From assembly GCA_016190055.1 (NCBI GenBank), contig JACPRH010000010.1:46497-110496 (forward strand): a DNA stretch of 64,000 nt. Direction: 5' to 3'. A program made the translations under genes and the position numbers. Positions 10,591-20,551 of this stretch are shown here, piece after piece; the stretch's first letter is position 1, and each line of letters opens with the position of its first letter. A model generated the notes under the pieces. That model searched no databases, was not told the origin of the DNA, and worked only from the letters and a program-made list of their open reading frames with translations. The stretch is from Nitrososphaerota archaeon (GTDB taxonomy: Archaea; Thermoproteota; Nitrososphaeria; Nitrososphaerales; JACPRH01).

Positions 10591-11925
10591 ATGTCAGCCC
10601 TTCGGGATTTGAAGGTAAGAGATGATGAGTGGAGTAGTGATTCTCCGGCAGTCGATAAGCTACTCAAGCGGCTGATGCGTAAGACGAAGAGTGACTCAAG
10701 CCGCAAGGGCTATCTCTACACTTTGCATCGATTTTGTCAGGCTAATAGTACAACACCGGATGAGGTTGTGACTTGGCCTCGAGAGAAGGTGGAATCTACT
10801 GTTCAGAGCTTTACGGACAGGCATACGGATTCTCCTATGGTTGCAACGGTTAATCAGGCTCGGCTAGTAACTTTCTTCTTTGTCAACGGTTTCCGTGTTG
10901 GGAAGCACAGCAATCTAGAGCTTGAAAGCTACAGCGTGCCTGCTCGTTTCAGAAGGACCGAGGAGTACATACCTACTGATGAAGAGATTCGTGACATAGC
11001 CACCAAAGCCGGTGTGGGTCTTCGCAACCGCTGCGGGATATTGCTTCTTTACACGGCCGGTTTGAGAAACAGCACAATGCGAGCTCTGCGCTGGGAAGAT
11101 TTCCCAGACTTAGAAACCTGCGGCGATAAGCCGCTTTACGTACCTATTTACCCTGAGATGAAACGCATAGACCCAGATAGCTGCAAGGGCCGCGTACCCT
11201 ACTTTACCTTCGCGGCACCGGAAACCGTTGAAGCTTTGAGGAATTACAAGCGATTCATCGAAGAGAGGTACGGAATAGTTCCGGGTCAAGTCATTTTCAT
11301 GTCCACCGATAGGAGAAAGACACTAGATGAAAAACGGTTCATTCCGATTAGCAAAACCATACTCGAAGGGCTTGTGAAAACAGCCGCTAAGAACGTAGGC
11401 ATATCCAAATGGAAACAGGTTCACCCGCACGTCTTTAGGAAAGCATACGAGTCGCGACTGCGCAATTCAGGACTAGATCTGAAGGATCAGGAGTTCCTAA
11501 TGGGTCATATATTGGATGGTTCGATGGATTGCTATTACGATAAGACGAAGATAGAGGATCTTCGAGCTAAATACAACAAGGTTGTTTTCTTCCCCGATGT
11601 CAGTCGAGAGGTGAGGGACGAACTTGAAGAGGCCCGCAAAGAAATTGCTAATCTGAAACATGAGAGAGAAAGAGAGAAGGTTCAAGAAAGAGCGTTGATC
11701 GACAGGCTCGCATCCTTTGAGGAGAGATTCAGTAAATACGAACAGTTCACAAAGAAGTTCATGGAACTAAATCCAGACGAACTAGCTCAGTTAGAGGAGA
11801 AGATGCAAGAGAAGAGAGAAGAGAACTGGAAGAAAGAGGAGCGGGAAGCAGACATAGAATACGAAAAGGGGAAAGCGGAGTTCAAGGCGCAAATAGAAAG
11901 GGAGAACAAGAACGGCTTCCCCTAA
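10591..11925 (+). CDS. Tyrosine recombinase / integrase
   Basis: Catalytic pattern TAGLRNSTMRAL ... HPHVFRKAYES ... GHILDGSMDCYYDK; C-terminal coiled coil. Confidence 0.85.
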   Translation: MSALRDLKVRDDEWSSDSPAVDKLLKRLMRKTKSDSSRKGYLYTLHRFCQANSTTPDEVVTWPREKVESTVQSFTDRHTDSPMVATVNQARLVTFFFVNGFRVGKHSNLELESYSVPARFRRTEEYIPTDEEIRDIATKAGVGLRNRCGILLLYTAGLRNSTMRALRWEDFPDLETCGDKPLYVPIYPEMKRIDPDSCKGRVPYFTFAAPETVEALRNYKRFIEERYGIVPGQVIFMSTDRRKTLDEKRFIPISKTILEGLVKTAAKNVGISKWKQVHPHVFRKAYESRLRNSGLDLKDQEFLMGHILDGSMDCYYDKTKIEDLRAKYNKVVFFPDVSREVRDELEEARKEIANLKHEREREKVQERALIDRLASFEERFSKYEQFTKKFMELNPDELAQLEEKMQEKREENWKKEEREADIEYEKGKAEFKAQIERENKNGFP

Positions 11926-12008
11926 CTAAAGACGCTAATTATCCTCAAAATCAAACACACGGCTAGACGGACAAAACCAGCTCAGAAAGCGGTGATAGAC
12001 GTTAATGG

Positions 12009-12263
12009 ATGAGATATGCGGATATCTTTATTAGAAGCGTTGCTAGGCTTTCGTTCAGATTGAAGTGCCCATGCTGTCATCATGATGCCGATAGGCGTCA
12101 ATTCAGAGTCCTACGTATCGAAACAGAATATACAACACCGCAGACCCCGGATTATCAGGCAGTAGTGCTTTCTCCAAGAGCTTGTCCAAAATGCGGGGTC
12201 ATCTTTATGGATACGTCTACACTATCAAAGCTACCCGCCTTAGCCCCTAAAGGCCCAGAGTAA
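12009..12263 (+). CDS. Zinc-ribbon protein
   Basis: CPCCHHDADRRQF ... CPKCGVIF. Confidence 0.5.
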   Translation: MRYADIFIRSVARLSFRLKCPCCHHDADRRQFRVLRIETEYTTPQTPDYQAVVLSPRACPKCGVIFMDTSTLSKLPALAPKGPE

Positions 12264-12400
12264 AGCATCCATTACCCAAACTGAATCTCCTTCAACAATT
12301 ATCAGACAACGAAGCGGAACCACTAAATAAATTCAACACCCGTTCACATCACCCAAAGATTCATCATATCCATAAATCATATTTTTATTGAGCTTAGCAT

Positions 12401-12634
12401 ATGTGGCTCACAGATAATATCCGAGATATGGACAAGTCCGAGATGCGAAGGACGTTTCAATCCATGAAACGACAGATACAAACGGCCTCCAGCGAAAAAG
12501 AGGCAAACGAGATCCTCTCCGAAGCAGAATACCTAACACAGAACTGCTCCAAAGATAATCGACAATTCGCCGAAAAACAACTCGAAGAACTCAAGCAAGC
12601 TTCGCAGTTCCGCTTCCCAGCAGACTCCGAGTAA
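12401..12634 (+). CDS. Small hypothetical protein
   Basis: 77-aa ORF, charged helical, within integrase-linked segment. Confidence 0.45.
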   Translation: MWLTDNIRDMDKSEMRRTFQSMKRQIQTASSEKEANEILSEAEYLTQNCSKDNRQFAEKQLEELKQASQFRFPADSE

Positions 12635-12702
12635 ACAACCGCCTCATCTTTTTTCTTCCTTCATTTTTCTAATTCCAAAAGCTGTTAAGTCGCAACTTGA
12701 AC

Positions 12703-12922
12703 AAAGTGGTAAGTGGTAAGTCCAGTGAATACCATTACTGCTTCAACTAGTGGCAAGTAGTTGAATTGTCCGTCTTAGTTATCGTTTAAGAAGTAGTAAG
12801 GAAATTAATGTTTCTTACTACTTATTACTTTACTACTTACTACTTCTTCTTCCTACCGACTAGTTTTAGAGAATAGTACGACGAATCTTGGAAAGTCCTT
12901 TTCCCACTCTTACCACTCTTAT
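12703..12922. repeat. Iteron-like repeat field (agtrgtaag motifs, both orientations) with internal hairpin
   Basis: gtggtaagtggtaag; tagtggcaagtag; hairpin aagtagtaaggaaa-ttaatg-tttcttactactt (12791-12823); then ttactacttattactttactacttactacttc and cactcttaccactctta. Confidence 0.6.
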
Positions 12923-14313
12923 GTCTCCCATCCCTTCTTTGTGAGTCGAAATACTTGTGGAGAAAAACCGCCTTTCGGTTTGAACTTCTCATACTCTTCA
13001 TCCTTTAGTGTGCCTTGCTCGCCGGGCTCTGCAGCTACTTCGAATAGGCCCATTTTAATTCCTAGACCAATTACTTCGCTTACTTTTTGCTTATATGTTG
13101 TTTTTAGCTCGGTCATTATGATATTTGTTGTGAAAAGGCCATTGTTCGCTTTTGCTATTCTTACGAAGTCTGCTAGATCGTATTTGGATGATGGGATTCT
13201 CTTCTCTTCACGGTTTATAGTGAACTCTCTCCAAGTATTCATTGCCTCACGCCACATCGAGAGATATATCTCTGCATCATCAATTGCTCTCCGCATATCC
13301 TCTTCGTCGATCATTAGGATTTGGTCGCGGCTGTACTTGAGTCGAGCTCCTGCGTAGATTGCAGACAGCTTAAGCGCATTGAGTTTTATCTTTGAAAGAA
13401 CTGATGCCTCTATTCCTTCAGTTCGCCTCTTCTCATAGATCTGGTCTCTGATTTTCTTGTCATAATCTAACCACAAGGCGCCAGCAGCGGAGACTACGAA
13501 AATGTACTCAAAGCTGTACAGCAGTTTCATCTGGTCAAGTATTTCGTTCTGTAATTCTTCGAGTTCTTTGTCACCTTCAGTACTGTCAAAGAAGAAGCTT
13601 GTGGGCAGCTTCTCTGGCTGCGGGATATCTTCGGTTATCCAGAGAAATCTGCATCCCAAGCCTTGCAGGAAGAAATCCTCGGTAAGTACCTTGTATGTCA
13701 TGTGGCTACCGCAGCCTAGGAAGGCTACGTATGGCTCTGTCCCGCCTTCTAACTGCATGCTGCGTGTGTATTTTGCGCCTATACGGCTATCCCAAAGGCT
13801 AGACAGGTATTCGAGCATATCTTTCTGGTACTGTTTGTTGCTTATTCCACCTATCAGCTTGCTGAATTCATCCTTTATGATTAGGTTGATCGGGTGAGGC
13901 TTTACATTTTCACGTTCGACGCCGCCTTTCTTACCTATAGTTCCAGTCACGTATTCTGTGAAGCCTTCCGGTGTAAAGTCATCTGGTCCAAGATGCTCGA
14001 CACCCATCATTTTGTTCCATTTTTTCGCTATGTCCTCGGTAGCGTTCTTGAGCGGTGTTTTGCAGCCTGTTCCAGAGGGCGCGATGTAGAGTTGCCAAAA
14101 AGCCGGTTTTACGTCGCCCATCTCATCCCGTATCTTCGCGTTGCCTAGAGCTAGCGAGAGCAAAGCTAACGCAGGAGCTCGAGCCCACATTGGGCCAACC
14201 TTGAACCTTTTCCTGAAGAATTGTTCGGACTTGTAGATAACAGAATCTTCCCATCGCAAGCGTTGATACGGGTATTCAACAACAGAGAAAGGATCTTGTT
14301 CCATTAGCGTCAC
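12919..14313 (-). CDS. Replication-type ATPase, DUF3987-like (mobile element protein)
   Basis: FWQLYIAPSGTGCKTPLKNA P-loop-like motif, NLIIKDEFSKLIGG, overall resemblance to DUF3987 proteins of plasmids/viruses. Confidence 0.5.
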   Translation of the reverse strand: MTLMEQDPFSVVEYPYQRLRWEDSVIYKSEQFFRKRFKVGPMWARAPALALLSLALGNAKIRDEMGDVKPAFWQLYIAPSGTGCKTPLKNATEDIAKKWNKMMGVEHLGPDDFTPEGFTEYVTGTIGKKGGVERENVKPHPINLIIKDEFSKLIGGISNKQYQKDMLEYLSSLWDSRIGAKYTRSMQLEGGTEPYVAFLGCGSHMTYKVLTEDFFLQGLGCRFLWITEDIPQPEKLPTSFFFDSTEGDKELEELQNEILDQMKLLYSFEYIFVVSAAGALWLDYDKKIRDQIYEKRRTEGIEASVLSKIKLNALKLSAIYAGARLKYSRDQILMIDEEDMRRAIDDAEIYLSMWREAMNTWREFTINREEKRIPSSKYDLADFVRIAKANNGLFTTNIIMTELKTTYKQKVSEVIGLGIKMGLFEVAAEPGEQGTLKDEEYEKFKPKGGFSPQVFRLTKKGWET

Positions 14314-14648
14314 TTATCCATGCTGCGGGTCGATTCTCGTGTCGTAGGCTTTCGTGTTCTTCGCCCTATCATAATTTCACATAAGTCTACAAAGTCGCCC
14401 GGCTTAAGTTGCAAATCGCGGATAACTTCCTCCGGAATAGCCACTTGTACGTGATCGATGACGCAGCATTCAAAGAATGAGCTTCTTCGCCCTGTTTTCA
14501 GGTTGATTATTGTCAGACCCATATATGTGCCTGTGTCTAGCCCTATCCGTCTCGCCGTATGATCTGAGAAGGTTATGCGGCCGCCCTCGGTTATCTCGAA
14601 GCCGTCTGATCTTTTGTTTTGGGACATGTTAGTACCAACACTAATCAA
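14310..14648 (-). CDS. AbrB/SpoVT-like DNA-binding protein
   Basis: VAIPEEVIRDLQLKPGDFVDLCEI swapped-hairpin pattern; 4-nt overlap with the ATPase gene. Confidence 0.5.
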   Translation of the reverse strand: MISVGTNMSQNKRSDGFEITEGGRITFSDHTARRIGLDTGTYMGLTIINLKTGRRSSFFECCVIDHVQVAIPEEVIRDLQLKPGDFVDLCEIMIGRRTRKPTTRESTRSMDK

Positions 14649-14867
14649 TTATTTGAATAAAAGCATTTCTATTTTCATTATAATAATCAATTATCCGCAC
14701 ATATTGCTATATAATGGATTTAATTTGGCGAATCTCGTGATAAATAATCCTTTGGGGCTAGCCCCAAGATGTTCAATGTAGAATTCACAAATATCTCGAA
14801 ACTCACACAAGTTTCGCGCACCACCTATTTGTTAAACCATATACTCTTAGACTATTATCGTGAGAGT

Positions 14868-15134
14868 ATGGGAAGAATACTCATCAACGGTTTTGTGTGT
14901 GAACGATGCGGACATCAATGGGTTCCCAGCGCCGTGTGTATGTGTGAGAAATGTGTGGAGGAAAGTAAAAAGGTAAAGTCTAAAGACGGCAGGATACCGC
15001 TGTCTATAGTCCGACCGCCAGCCGATCCTAACGCTTTACCAACGGTTTGCCCGCGCTGCAAGTCAGCGTACTGGAACAGGGCAAAGAAGGTTGAGGCTTC
15101 ACAACCCGCAGTTACCTCGGATATACCGGCCTAG
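14868..15134 (+). CDS. Zinc-ribbon protein
   Basis: MGRILINGFVCERCGHQWVPSAV ... CPRCKSAYWNRAKK; ATG at 14868 preferred over 14769 because an A/T-rich promoter-like stretch lies between. Confidence 0.65.
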   Translation: MGRILINGFVCERCGHQWVPSAVCMCEKCVEESKKVKSKDGRIPLSIVRPPADPNALPTVCPRCKSAYWNRAKKVEASQPAVTSDIPA

Positions 15135-15466
15135 ACGGGTATTCGCCTACTAGCCCACCTTGTTTATGCTGCATGTCTAGCCCCTAGTAGAACTTAGTCT
15201 AGATGTCCTGTGCGCTATGTAACGAGGTTGTTGTAGGCTAGGTTCTTGGGGTAGACTAGAACAACGATGGCTAGCTCCTACCTAACGCTAGATGAACGAC
15301 GGTATATTACTGAAGAACCCCACTAATCTTATACGATTAGTGGCAATATCTTGTTTAGAATGGTGCCTTATCATCTACATTCTCCCGATGGCAAGACGAA
15401 AAAATGCAGGAAACCTTGGGAAAGAACCTTAATGAAAGTGAGTTAAACAGTGCTAATATCAATCAG

Positions 15467-15787
15467 CTAGTTTTTCCCACCTATGCGTCCTGCTCCCTCT
15501 AAGAGTTTCGCGCAAGCTTCGACAAATCGGGTTCCTTTACCTCGCTCTGCCTTCCTATAGTTTGAGAACGCTTTCTGAAGCGCTTGTTCTAACTTGGCAT
15601 CTAGGATGTGCCTGCGATTTACAGGTTCCCAAGTATCTACCTGCTCAAGCATCTCTTCAAATGCGCTGTCAAAACTGGAAAAGTACGTTAACCGTATTCG
15701 ACTTATTTGATCCTTGTCGAGTTCCATCTGCTCCAGCTCTGGAATACTAGACTCCCAATATGCAAAGAAATCGTCTAAACGGGTCAA
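15467..15787 (-). CDS. Hypothetical protein
   Basis: 106-aa helical ORF. Confidence 0.4.
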   Translation of the reverse strand: MTRLDDFFAYWESSIPELEQMELDKDQISRIRLTYFSSFDSAFEEMLEQVDTWEPVNRRHILDAKLEQALQKAFSNYRKAERGKGTRFVEACAKLLEGAGRIGGKN

Positions 15788-15838
15788 ACGATTGCGAAGA
15801 TTCGTGACGGCAAGAAAAGGTTTACTCTGGAGTTTAGG

Positions 15839-16765
15839 CTATTCCTGTTTTTCGCCGCATTTAGGACAGTATTTGGCCGCCTTCACTATCCTAGTTCCGC
15901 AGTTTATGCAGAATTTCTGAGGTGACTCGTTGACCGCTTCGCTTACTATTGCTTTTTCTGGTTCTTCGACGTGTCTCGCCTTGGTTTCAGAGTGTTGAAG
16001 GTCTCCCTCTTTTCTCGTTGGCAGTATTACGTACGGTGTGGCGAAGCTGATTGCAGCCCCGATCGCGATGAGGAAGATCCCTATGTCGAGGCGCCAGCTC
16101 GCATGTATTGACTGAGTGCTTGTTAGTGTTTCTGAAAGAGAGCCGGTTACTAAACCTACGCTGTTCAGGCCGAAAACAAATATGGCTACTGTGAATATTG
16201 CTAAGATGCCTCCTGCTTTTTGTCCTTTCTTGCTTGACTCCCTCAGCGCTGCGACAAGGAGAATCGGCAAGGAGACCACGTATAATAGGAGGCTGAGAAG
16301 CATTGAAGCTAACCAAATTATTCCGGTAGACGTTGGGGGTCTGTATAGTGCAAGACTTTGTACTAAACCCCATCCCAGCTGACGCTGGAACATCGGGCTG
16401 TTCAACGCAGCGTCTATGTCAAGTTTTTTCATCTCCTCTGCGCTAATTTCTGGAGGAGATTTGTTTCGTGCTGCGGCCTCGTTTAATTCACCCAGTAAAT
16501 ACGGTGAATAACTAAGTGAGAGCGACATGATTCTAGTTTTCTCTGGTTCAGACAAATACTCTCCGCTTATCGACCACCAAGGCAGTACTCCTCCTGTTAC
16601 GACGAGGAGTAAAGCGATAAGACCTACGTAATTTACCAAATCACAACCCCTCCTGTAGCTTGTCATCTCACTTCGGTATCGTAAACGTGACTCCTGATGA
16701 GCTGGTGAATGATGTTGAACCGGAGCCACCGCTGAAGTCATACATGACTTGGCTGCTCCTGACAC
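15839..16765 (-). CDS. Membrane protein with C-terminal zinc ribbon
   Basis: Four or more hydrophobic segments; C-terminal FCINCGTRIVKAAKYCPKCGEKQE; true start probably downstream of 16765. Confidence 0.6.
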   Translation of the reverse strand: MSGAAKSCMTSAVAPVQHHSPAHQESRLRYRSEMTSYRRGCDLVNYVGLIALLLVVTGGVLPWWSISGEYLSEPEKTRIMSLSLSYSPYLLGELNEAAARNKSPPEISAEEMKKLDIDAALNSPMFQRQLGWGLVQSLALYRPPTSTGIIWLASMLLSLLLYVVSLPILLVAALRESSKKGQKAGGILAIFTVAIFVFGLNSVGLVTGSLSETLTSTQSIHASWRLDIGIFLIAIGAAISFATPYVILPTRKEGDLQHSETKARHVEEPEKAIVSEAVNESPQKFCINCGTRIVKAAKYCPKCGEKQE

Positions 16766-17333
16766 TTAGTACGCCTTGGTCTCCGGGCTGAACTGTTCCG
16801 TAAACAGCAACCTTGGTTGTTATGTCTAGTATGCTGGATGTGTGTGGTTCAACTGTGAAGTTTAGGCTTTTGCTGAGATTGGTTTGGCCGCGAGCTGGCC
16901 CGGTAATGCCTATTTCGCCTTGAGCTTGTGGGCCGTTAGATTTAGACTGTTGAGAGATATTGCTCTTACCTGTGCTAGATCCTATAGTGACTTCCCTGTT
17001 GGGAAACTCGATGCGGAGATCTGCCTCGACTAACTTTAACGTGATTTCAACAGGAAATGTGTCAGTAACATTAAGAGAGATCTGCATGGTTACTAGAGTC
17101 TGACCATTGCTATGCGTGGTGTTCAAAACTGAAGCATGATCTAACTGAACTGTTTTAGTGGGCTGAACCTTGTTCGATGCTGTAGGTTGTGTTTGTGAAA
17201 GTGTCGCGGTGGTCGTGGTACTAGTATGGGTCTGATAATCACTGTTGGGTTGGTTCAGCGAAAAGCCTGCTAATTCTATAATGACGATTAGAATCACGAC
17301 TCCCACTATGATTTTCTTTAACATGTGGTTCAA
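16668..17333 (-). CDS. Secreted/membrane-anchored hypothetical protein
   Basis: N-terminal signal/TM, Ser/Thr-rich linker, beta-rich body. Confidence 0.55.
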   Translation of the reverse strand: MNHMLKKIIVGVVILIVIIELAGFSLNQPNSDYQTHTSTTTTATLSQTQPTASNKVQPTKTVQLDHASVLNTTHSNGQTLVTMQISLNVTDTFPVEITLKLVEADLRIEFPNREVTIGSSTGKSNISQQSKSNGPQAQGEIGITGPARGQTNLSKSLNFTVEPHTSSILDITTKVAVYGTVQPGDQGVLSVRSSQVMYDFSGGSGSTSFTSSSGVTFTIPK

Positions 17334-17407
17334 GTAGCGGTTAAATTGGTGGCGCTTTTAACACTATCGCTACTTTTCTCACCTACCCTTATTAGAGATA
17401 CATCGAG

Positions 17408-17599
17408 ATGTGGAATGTAGCGAGGGTGGTATTAGTGGAGAAAGGAGAGAAAGTGCTGGGGACAAGCAGAGTAGGCCCCAAATTCCGCGTAACCCTCGTC
17501 AAAAACGTGCAGGAGAAGCTTCAGGTCAAAGAAGGAGATCTCATCGTCTACGTAGAGGATGCGCGAGGCAATGTGACCTTAAGGGCGTCGAAACTCTAG
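17408..17599 (+). CDS. AbrB-type DNA-binding protein
   Basis: GTSRVGPKFRVTLVKNVQEKLQVKEGDLIVYVEDARGNVTLR. Confidence 0.65.
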   Translation: MWNVARVVLVEKGEKVLGTSRVGPKFRVTLVKNVQEKLQVKEGDLIVYVEDARGNVTLRASKL

Positions 17600-17623
17600 T
17601 TAAGCTGAAACAGGACATTCAAC

Positions 17624-18997
17624 CTATAACATGCCGTTAAATGCTCTATCAAGTATAGATGGCAATAACATGTCTACTTGAGCTGCCGTTTCAACTTGAT
17701 GATGCTTGAGCGCGTCTACTTTCTTTTGCAAGTGATTGAGATAAGCAACAACACGAAGTTGTTCTGATAGAGGAGGCACGGGAATCTTTGCTATGCGTAA
17801 TCTTCCAAGACTAACGTTATATTGTCCAGCAGTTGTTCTTGCAAAGTCAACTAGTTGATTTTCTGTTCGAAGATACTTGAGCAAAAGCTGTAAGTATTCG
17901 GGGGTAACAATATTGCGATCGCACCGAATCCGTATTAAATATGAGGCAAATGCTGTAGGTTCGGAGAGGGCGGGTACTACCGCACATCGTCCAACTAAAT
18001 CGGCACTCCCATTGGTGCGGACTACCAAAATATCGCCTTCAGCAAGGAGCACGCGGTTCAATTCAGAGCTGCTTATTTGCCCGTATTTGATATTATCAAA
18101 ATTAATTAGTTCAGATGCCACATTCGGGATACGCAACACAGCCACTGAATTTGCTATTTTTGTGTATCCACACTTTATTGATGTACCGTAACCGGCTTCT
18201 ATGATAAAATCATCTAACTCCAGAAGGCCGTACTGCGCAGTAAGTGTTTTGACCTTCGTTGCGGATATACTCTTGTTGAGCGCTTCAGATTCTTCCATTG
18301 CTTTTCGCTGAATACTATGAGCTTTCTCAACCTTGGCTGCGAGAGATTCGATACGCTTTACAATACTACATTGATCCTTAAGGAACTTAGGCAAGTCCAA
18401 CAACTTGGAGGTATCCTCACCATTTTCGATTGTTGATAGAATCTTAACCACTGAATCTACTATATCTGGTGGTGGGATAGGAACAAGAAATGTCTTGACC
18501 ATTCGTCCATTAATATTTTTTTGGCTAGTTCCTTTTGCGTCTGCAAAAAGCGCTAAACGTGCGTTAATTAAGCAATAATAAAGGTATTCTGATGGTATAT
18601 TAGGTTTCGGTTCTAAGCCTATAATTGCCTGATTGGTTGCAAGAGGCCTTGCAACTATCGTTGTCTTTCCGATACTTCCATAGATTGAAAAGAGCACTGT
18701 TCCTTTTGGAAACATCTTCGCTGTGCTTTTCTGTAATGCCTCTTTTGTAATGCATTCTTCTGTGGAATCTATCCATTTTCCTGCTTCTGTGATATCCCCA
18801 ATTTTAGCCCAAGGGATATCTCCGTTGTAAAGTGTAGGATCTCCTCTCGACGGAGTACCTCCACTAGAGATTGTTGCTAATTCAGATAACGGGACTTGTG
18901 CATAACGCGAATACAGTTGTGAATATACGAGCTTGACTGCTGTATCCAATATTTCTGTCCGAGTAGTAGCGCTTGTTTTGAACCCAGGAATAATCAT
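17624..18997 (-). CDS. hsdS: Type I restriction-modification specificity subunit
   Basis: Two target-recognition regions (PLSELATISSGGTPSRG..., PPLSEQLRVVAYLNHLQKKVDAL); 4-nt overlap with hsdM. Confidence 0.9.
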   Translation of the reverse strand: MIIPGFKTSATTRTEILDTAVKLVYSQLYSRYAQVPLSELATISSGGTPSRGDPTLYNGDIPWAKIGDITEAGKWIDSTEECITKEALQKSTAKMFPKGTVLFSIYGSIGKTTIVARPLATNQAIIGLEPKPNIPSEYLYYCLINARLALFADAKGTSQKNINGRMVKTFLVPIPPPDIVDSVVKILSTIENGEDTSKLLDLPKFLKDQCSIVKRIESLAAKVEKAHSIQRKAMEESEALNKSISATKVKTLTAQYGLLELDDFIIEAGYGTSIKCGYTKIANSVAVLRIPNVASELINFDNIKYGQISSSELNRVLLAEGDILVVRTNGSADLVGRCAVVPALSEPTAFASYLIRIRCDRNIVTPEYLQLLLKYLRTENQLVDFARTTAGQYNVSLGRLRIAKIPVPPLSEQLRVVAYLNHLQKKVDALKHHQVETAAQVDMLLPSILDRAFNGML

Positions 18998-20529
18998 TTG
19001 CTACTCGGCTCTAGCGTTTGCTTAATCTCAGCGATAATTTCGAAAACACGCTGTTCATTTTTGAGAATGGAATCAACTAATTGTTCTGGTGGTAAATGGG
19101 CGGCATCTATTCTTGCCTTTGGGTTTTTTATATCCAGATTATAGCCACTTTCAATTACTTTCTTTACAGGTACTTTCCAACCGTATTCATTTACTGTTCT
19201 ATGATCCCACCACGAAACGACCGGCTCGAATTCCTCAAATCTCAGTGGGTTGGTTTTAGTATATTGTCTTCGGCCTTCCGGCAACGGGAGTTCATAATAC
19301 CAGATTTCGTTAGTAGGGCCATCACGTTCGAAGAATAGCAGGTTAGTGGCAATTCCAGTATAGGGCGCAAAAACACCATTAGGTAACCTCACGATTGTGT
19401 GTAGATTAAATTTTTCAAGCAATTCTTTCTTGATACGCGCACTTACCCCGTCTCCAAATAAGGTGCCGTTTGGAACGACAATGCCACATCTACCACCTTT
19501 TTGCCCACCAACATTTCTCTTCAACTTCCTCATGATGAGCTGAAGAAAAAGTAGCGTCGTCTCAGCTGTCTGCTTATCTTCTGGGAAGTTAGAGAGTATC
19601 CCACGTTCCTCTTCGCCTCCGAACGGTGGGTTCGTAAGGATAATGTCTACCCGCTCTTTATCGCCCATCTCTCTCAACGGAAAACGTAGAGAATTCAGGG
19701 GATCTATCCGAGGGTAATCAAGGCCATGAAGCAGTAAATTCATCTGGCATAATAGGTAAGGCAGAGGTTTAGCATCTCCACCAAGAAGCGAATCTCGTTG
19801 TAGTTTCTCAAAATCTTCTGCGCGCTTACATTGCTTCTTCAGATATTCGAATGATTCAACAAGGAACCCCCCAGTGCCGCACGCTGGATCTAGGACTACT
19901 TCGCCTAGCTTCGGATCATTTACCTCAACCATGAAACGAATTACTGGCCGCGGTGTGTAGAATTCTCCCGCGTCGCCAGCTGCATCTCTCATTTCCTTTA
20001 GCATGCTCTCATAGAGATGCGAAAGGGTATGGATATCCTCTGAAGATGTAAAGTGAATCCTATTTACTAGATTAATAATATCGCGTAGCAAATATCCGTT
20101 AACCATCCGGTTGATAGTTCCTCGGAATACTATCGCGATTACATCACGTCGATCGCCGCCGTTTGAACCTTGAAGGCTCCGCAAATACGAAAATAGTCCC
20201 AATCCCTTAGTTCCATCAGGGCGAACTGCATCTTCATTATTAATGAAGGCGATGAGCTCATCTCCGGTAATTCCATCTTCTTTCTCGGCCCAGTCTCTCC
20301 ACCTGTAGGGTCGTTCGATTGCAGATAGATACTTCTCTCCAGCGAGCATACTCTCAGTTTCACGCATCCTCTCCATGTCATCAAGGAACTTGAGAAACAT
20401 GATCCAAGTAAGCATTGGTAAACGGTCTAGGTCACCGTTCAACCCCTTATCCTTGCGCATAATATCGCGCGCAGATTTGATAAGACTTCCAAGCTGCTGC
20501 GTAGTCACTTTTGGTTTATTATCAACCAT
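18994..20529 (-). CDS. hsdM: Type I restriction-modification methyltransferase subunit
   Basis: DPACGTGGFLVES and DIILTNPPFGG N6-adenine MTase motifs. Confidence 0.95.
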   Translation of the reverse strand: MVDNKPKVTTQQLGSLIKSARDIMRKDKGLNGDLDRLPMLTWIMFLKFLDDMERMRETESMLAGEKYLSAIERPYRWRDWAEKEDGITGDELIAFINNEDAVRPDGTKGLGLFSYLRSLQGSNGGDRRDVIAIVFRGTINRMVNGYLLRDIINLVNRIHFTSSEDIHTLSHLYESMLKEMRDAAGDAGEFYTPRPVIRFMVEVNDPKLGEVVLDPACGTGGFLVESFEYLKKQCKRAEDFEKLQRDSLLGGDAKPLPYLLCQMNLLLHGLDYPRIDPLNSLRFPLREMGDKERVDIILTNPPFGGEEERGILSNFPEDKQTAETTLLFLQLIMRKLKRNVGGQKGGRCGIVVPNGTLFGDGVSARIKKELLEKFNLHTIVRLPNGVFAPYTGIATNLLFFERDGPTNEIWYYELPLPEGRRQYTKTNPLRFEEFEPVVSWWDHRTVNEYGWKVPVKKVIESGYNLDIKNPKARIDAAHLPPEQLVDSILKNEQRVFEIIAEIKQTLEPSSK

Positions 20530-20551
20530 CTTTCTTACCGTCCATTTTCAC

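Noticed and set aside
12781-12850. Short tactacttacttac repeats as a CRISPR array
   Set aside because: Units are ~9 bp, degenerate, in both orientations, and lack uniform unique spacers; better read as iterons/hairpin.
15170-15300. CTAG-rich near-inverted segments (gtctagcccctagtagaac / gttcttggggtagactagaac) as terminal repeats of an element
   Set aside because: Match is imperfect, no flanking target duplication found, and no gene lies between them.
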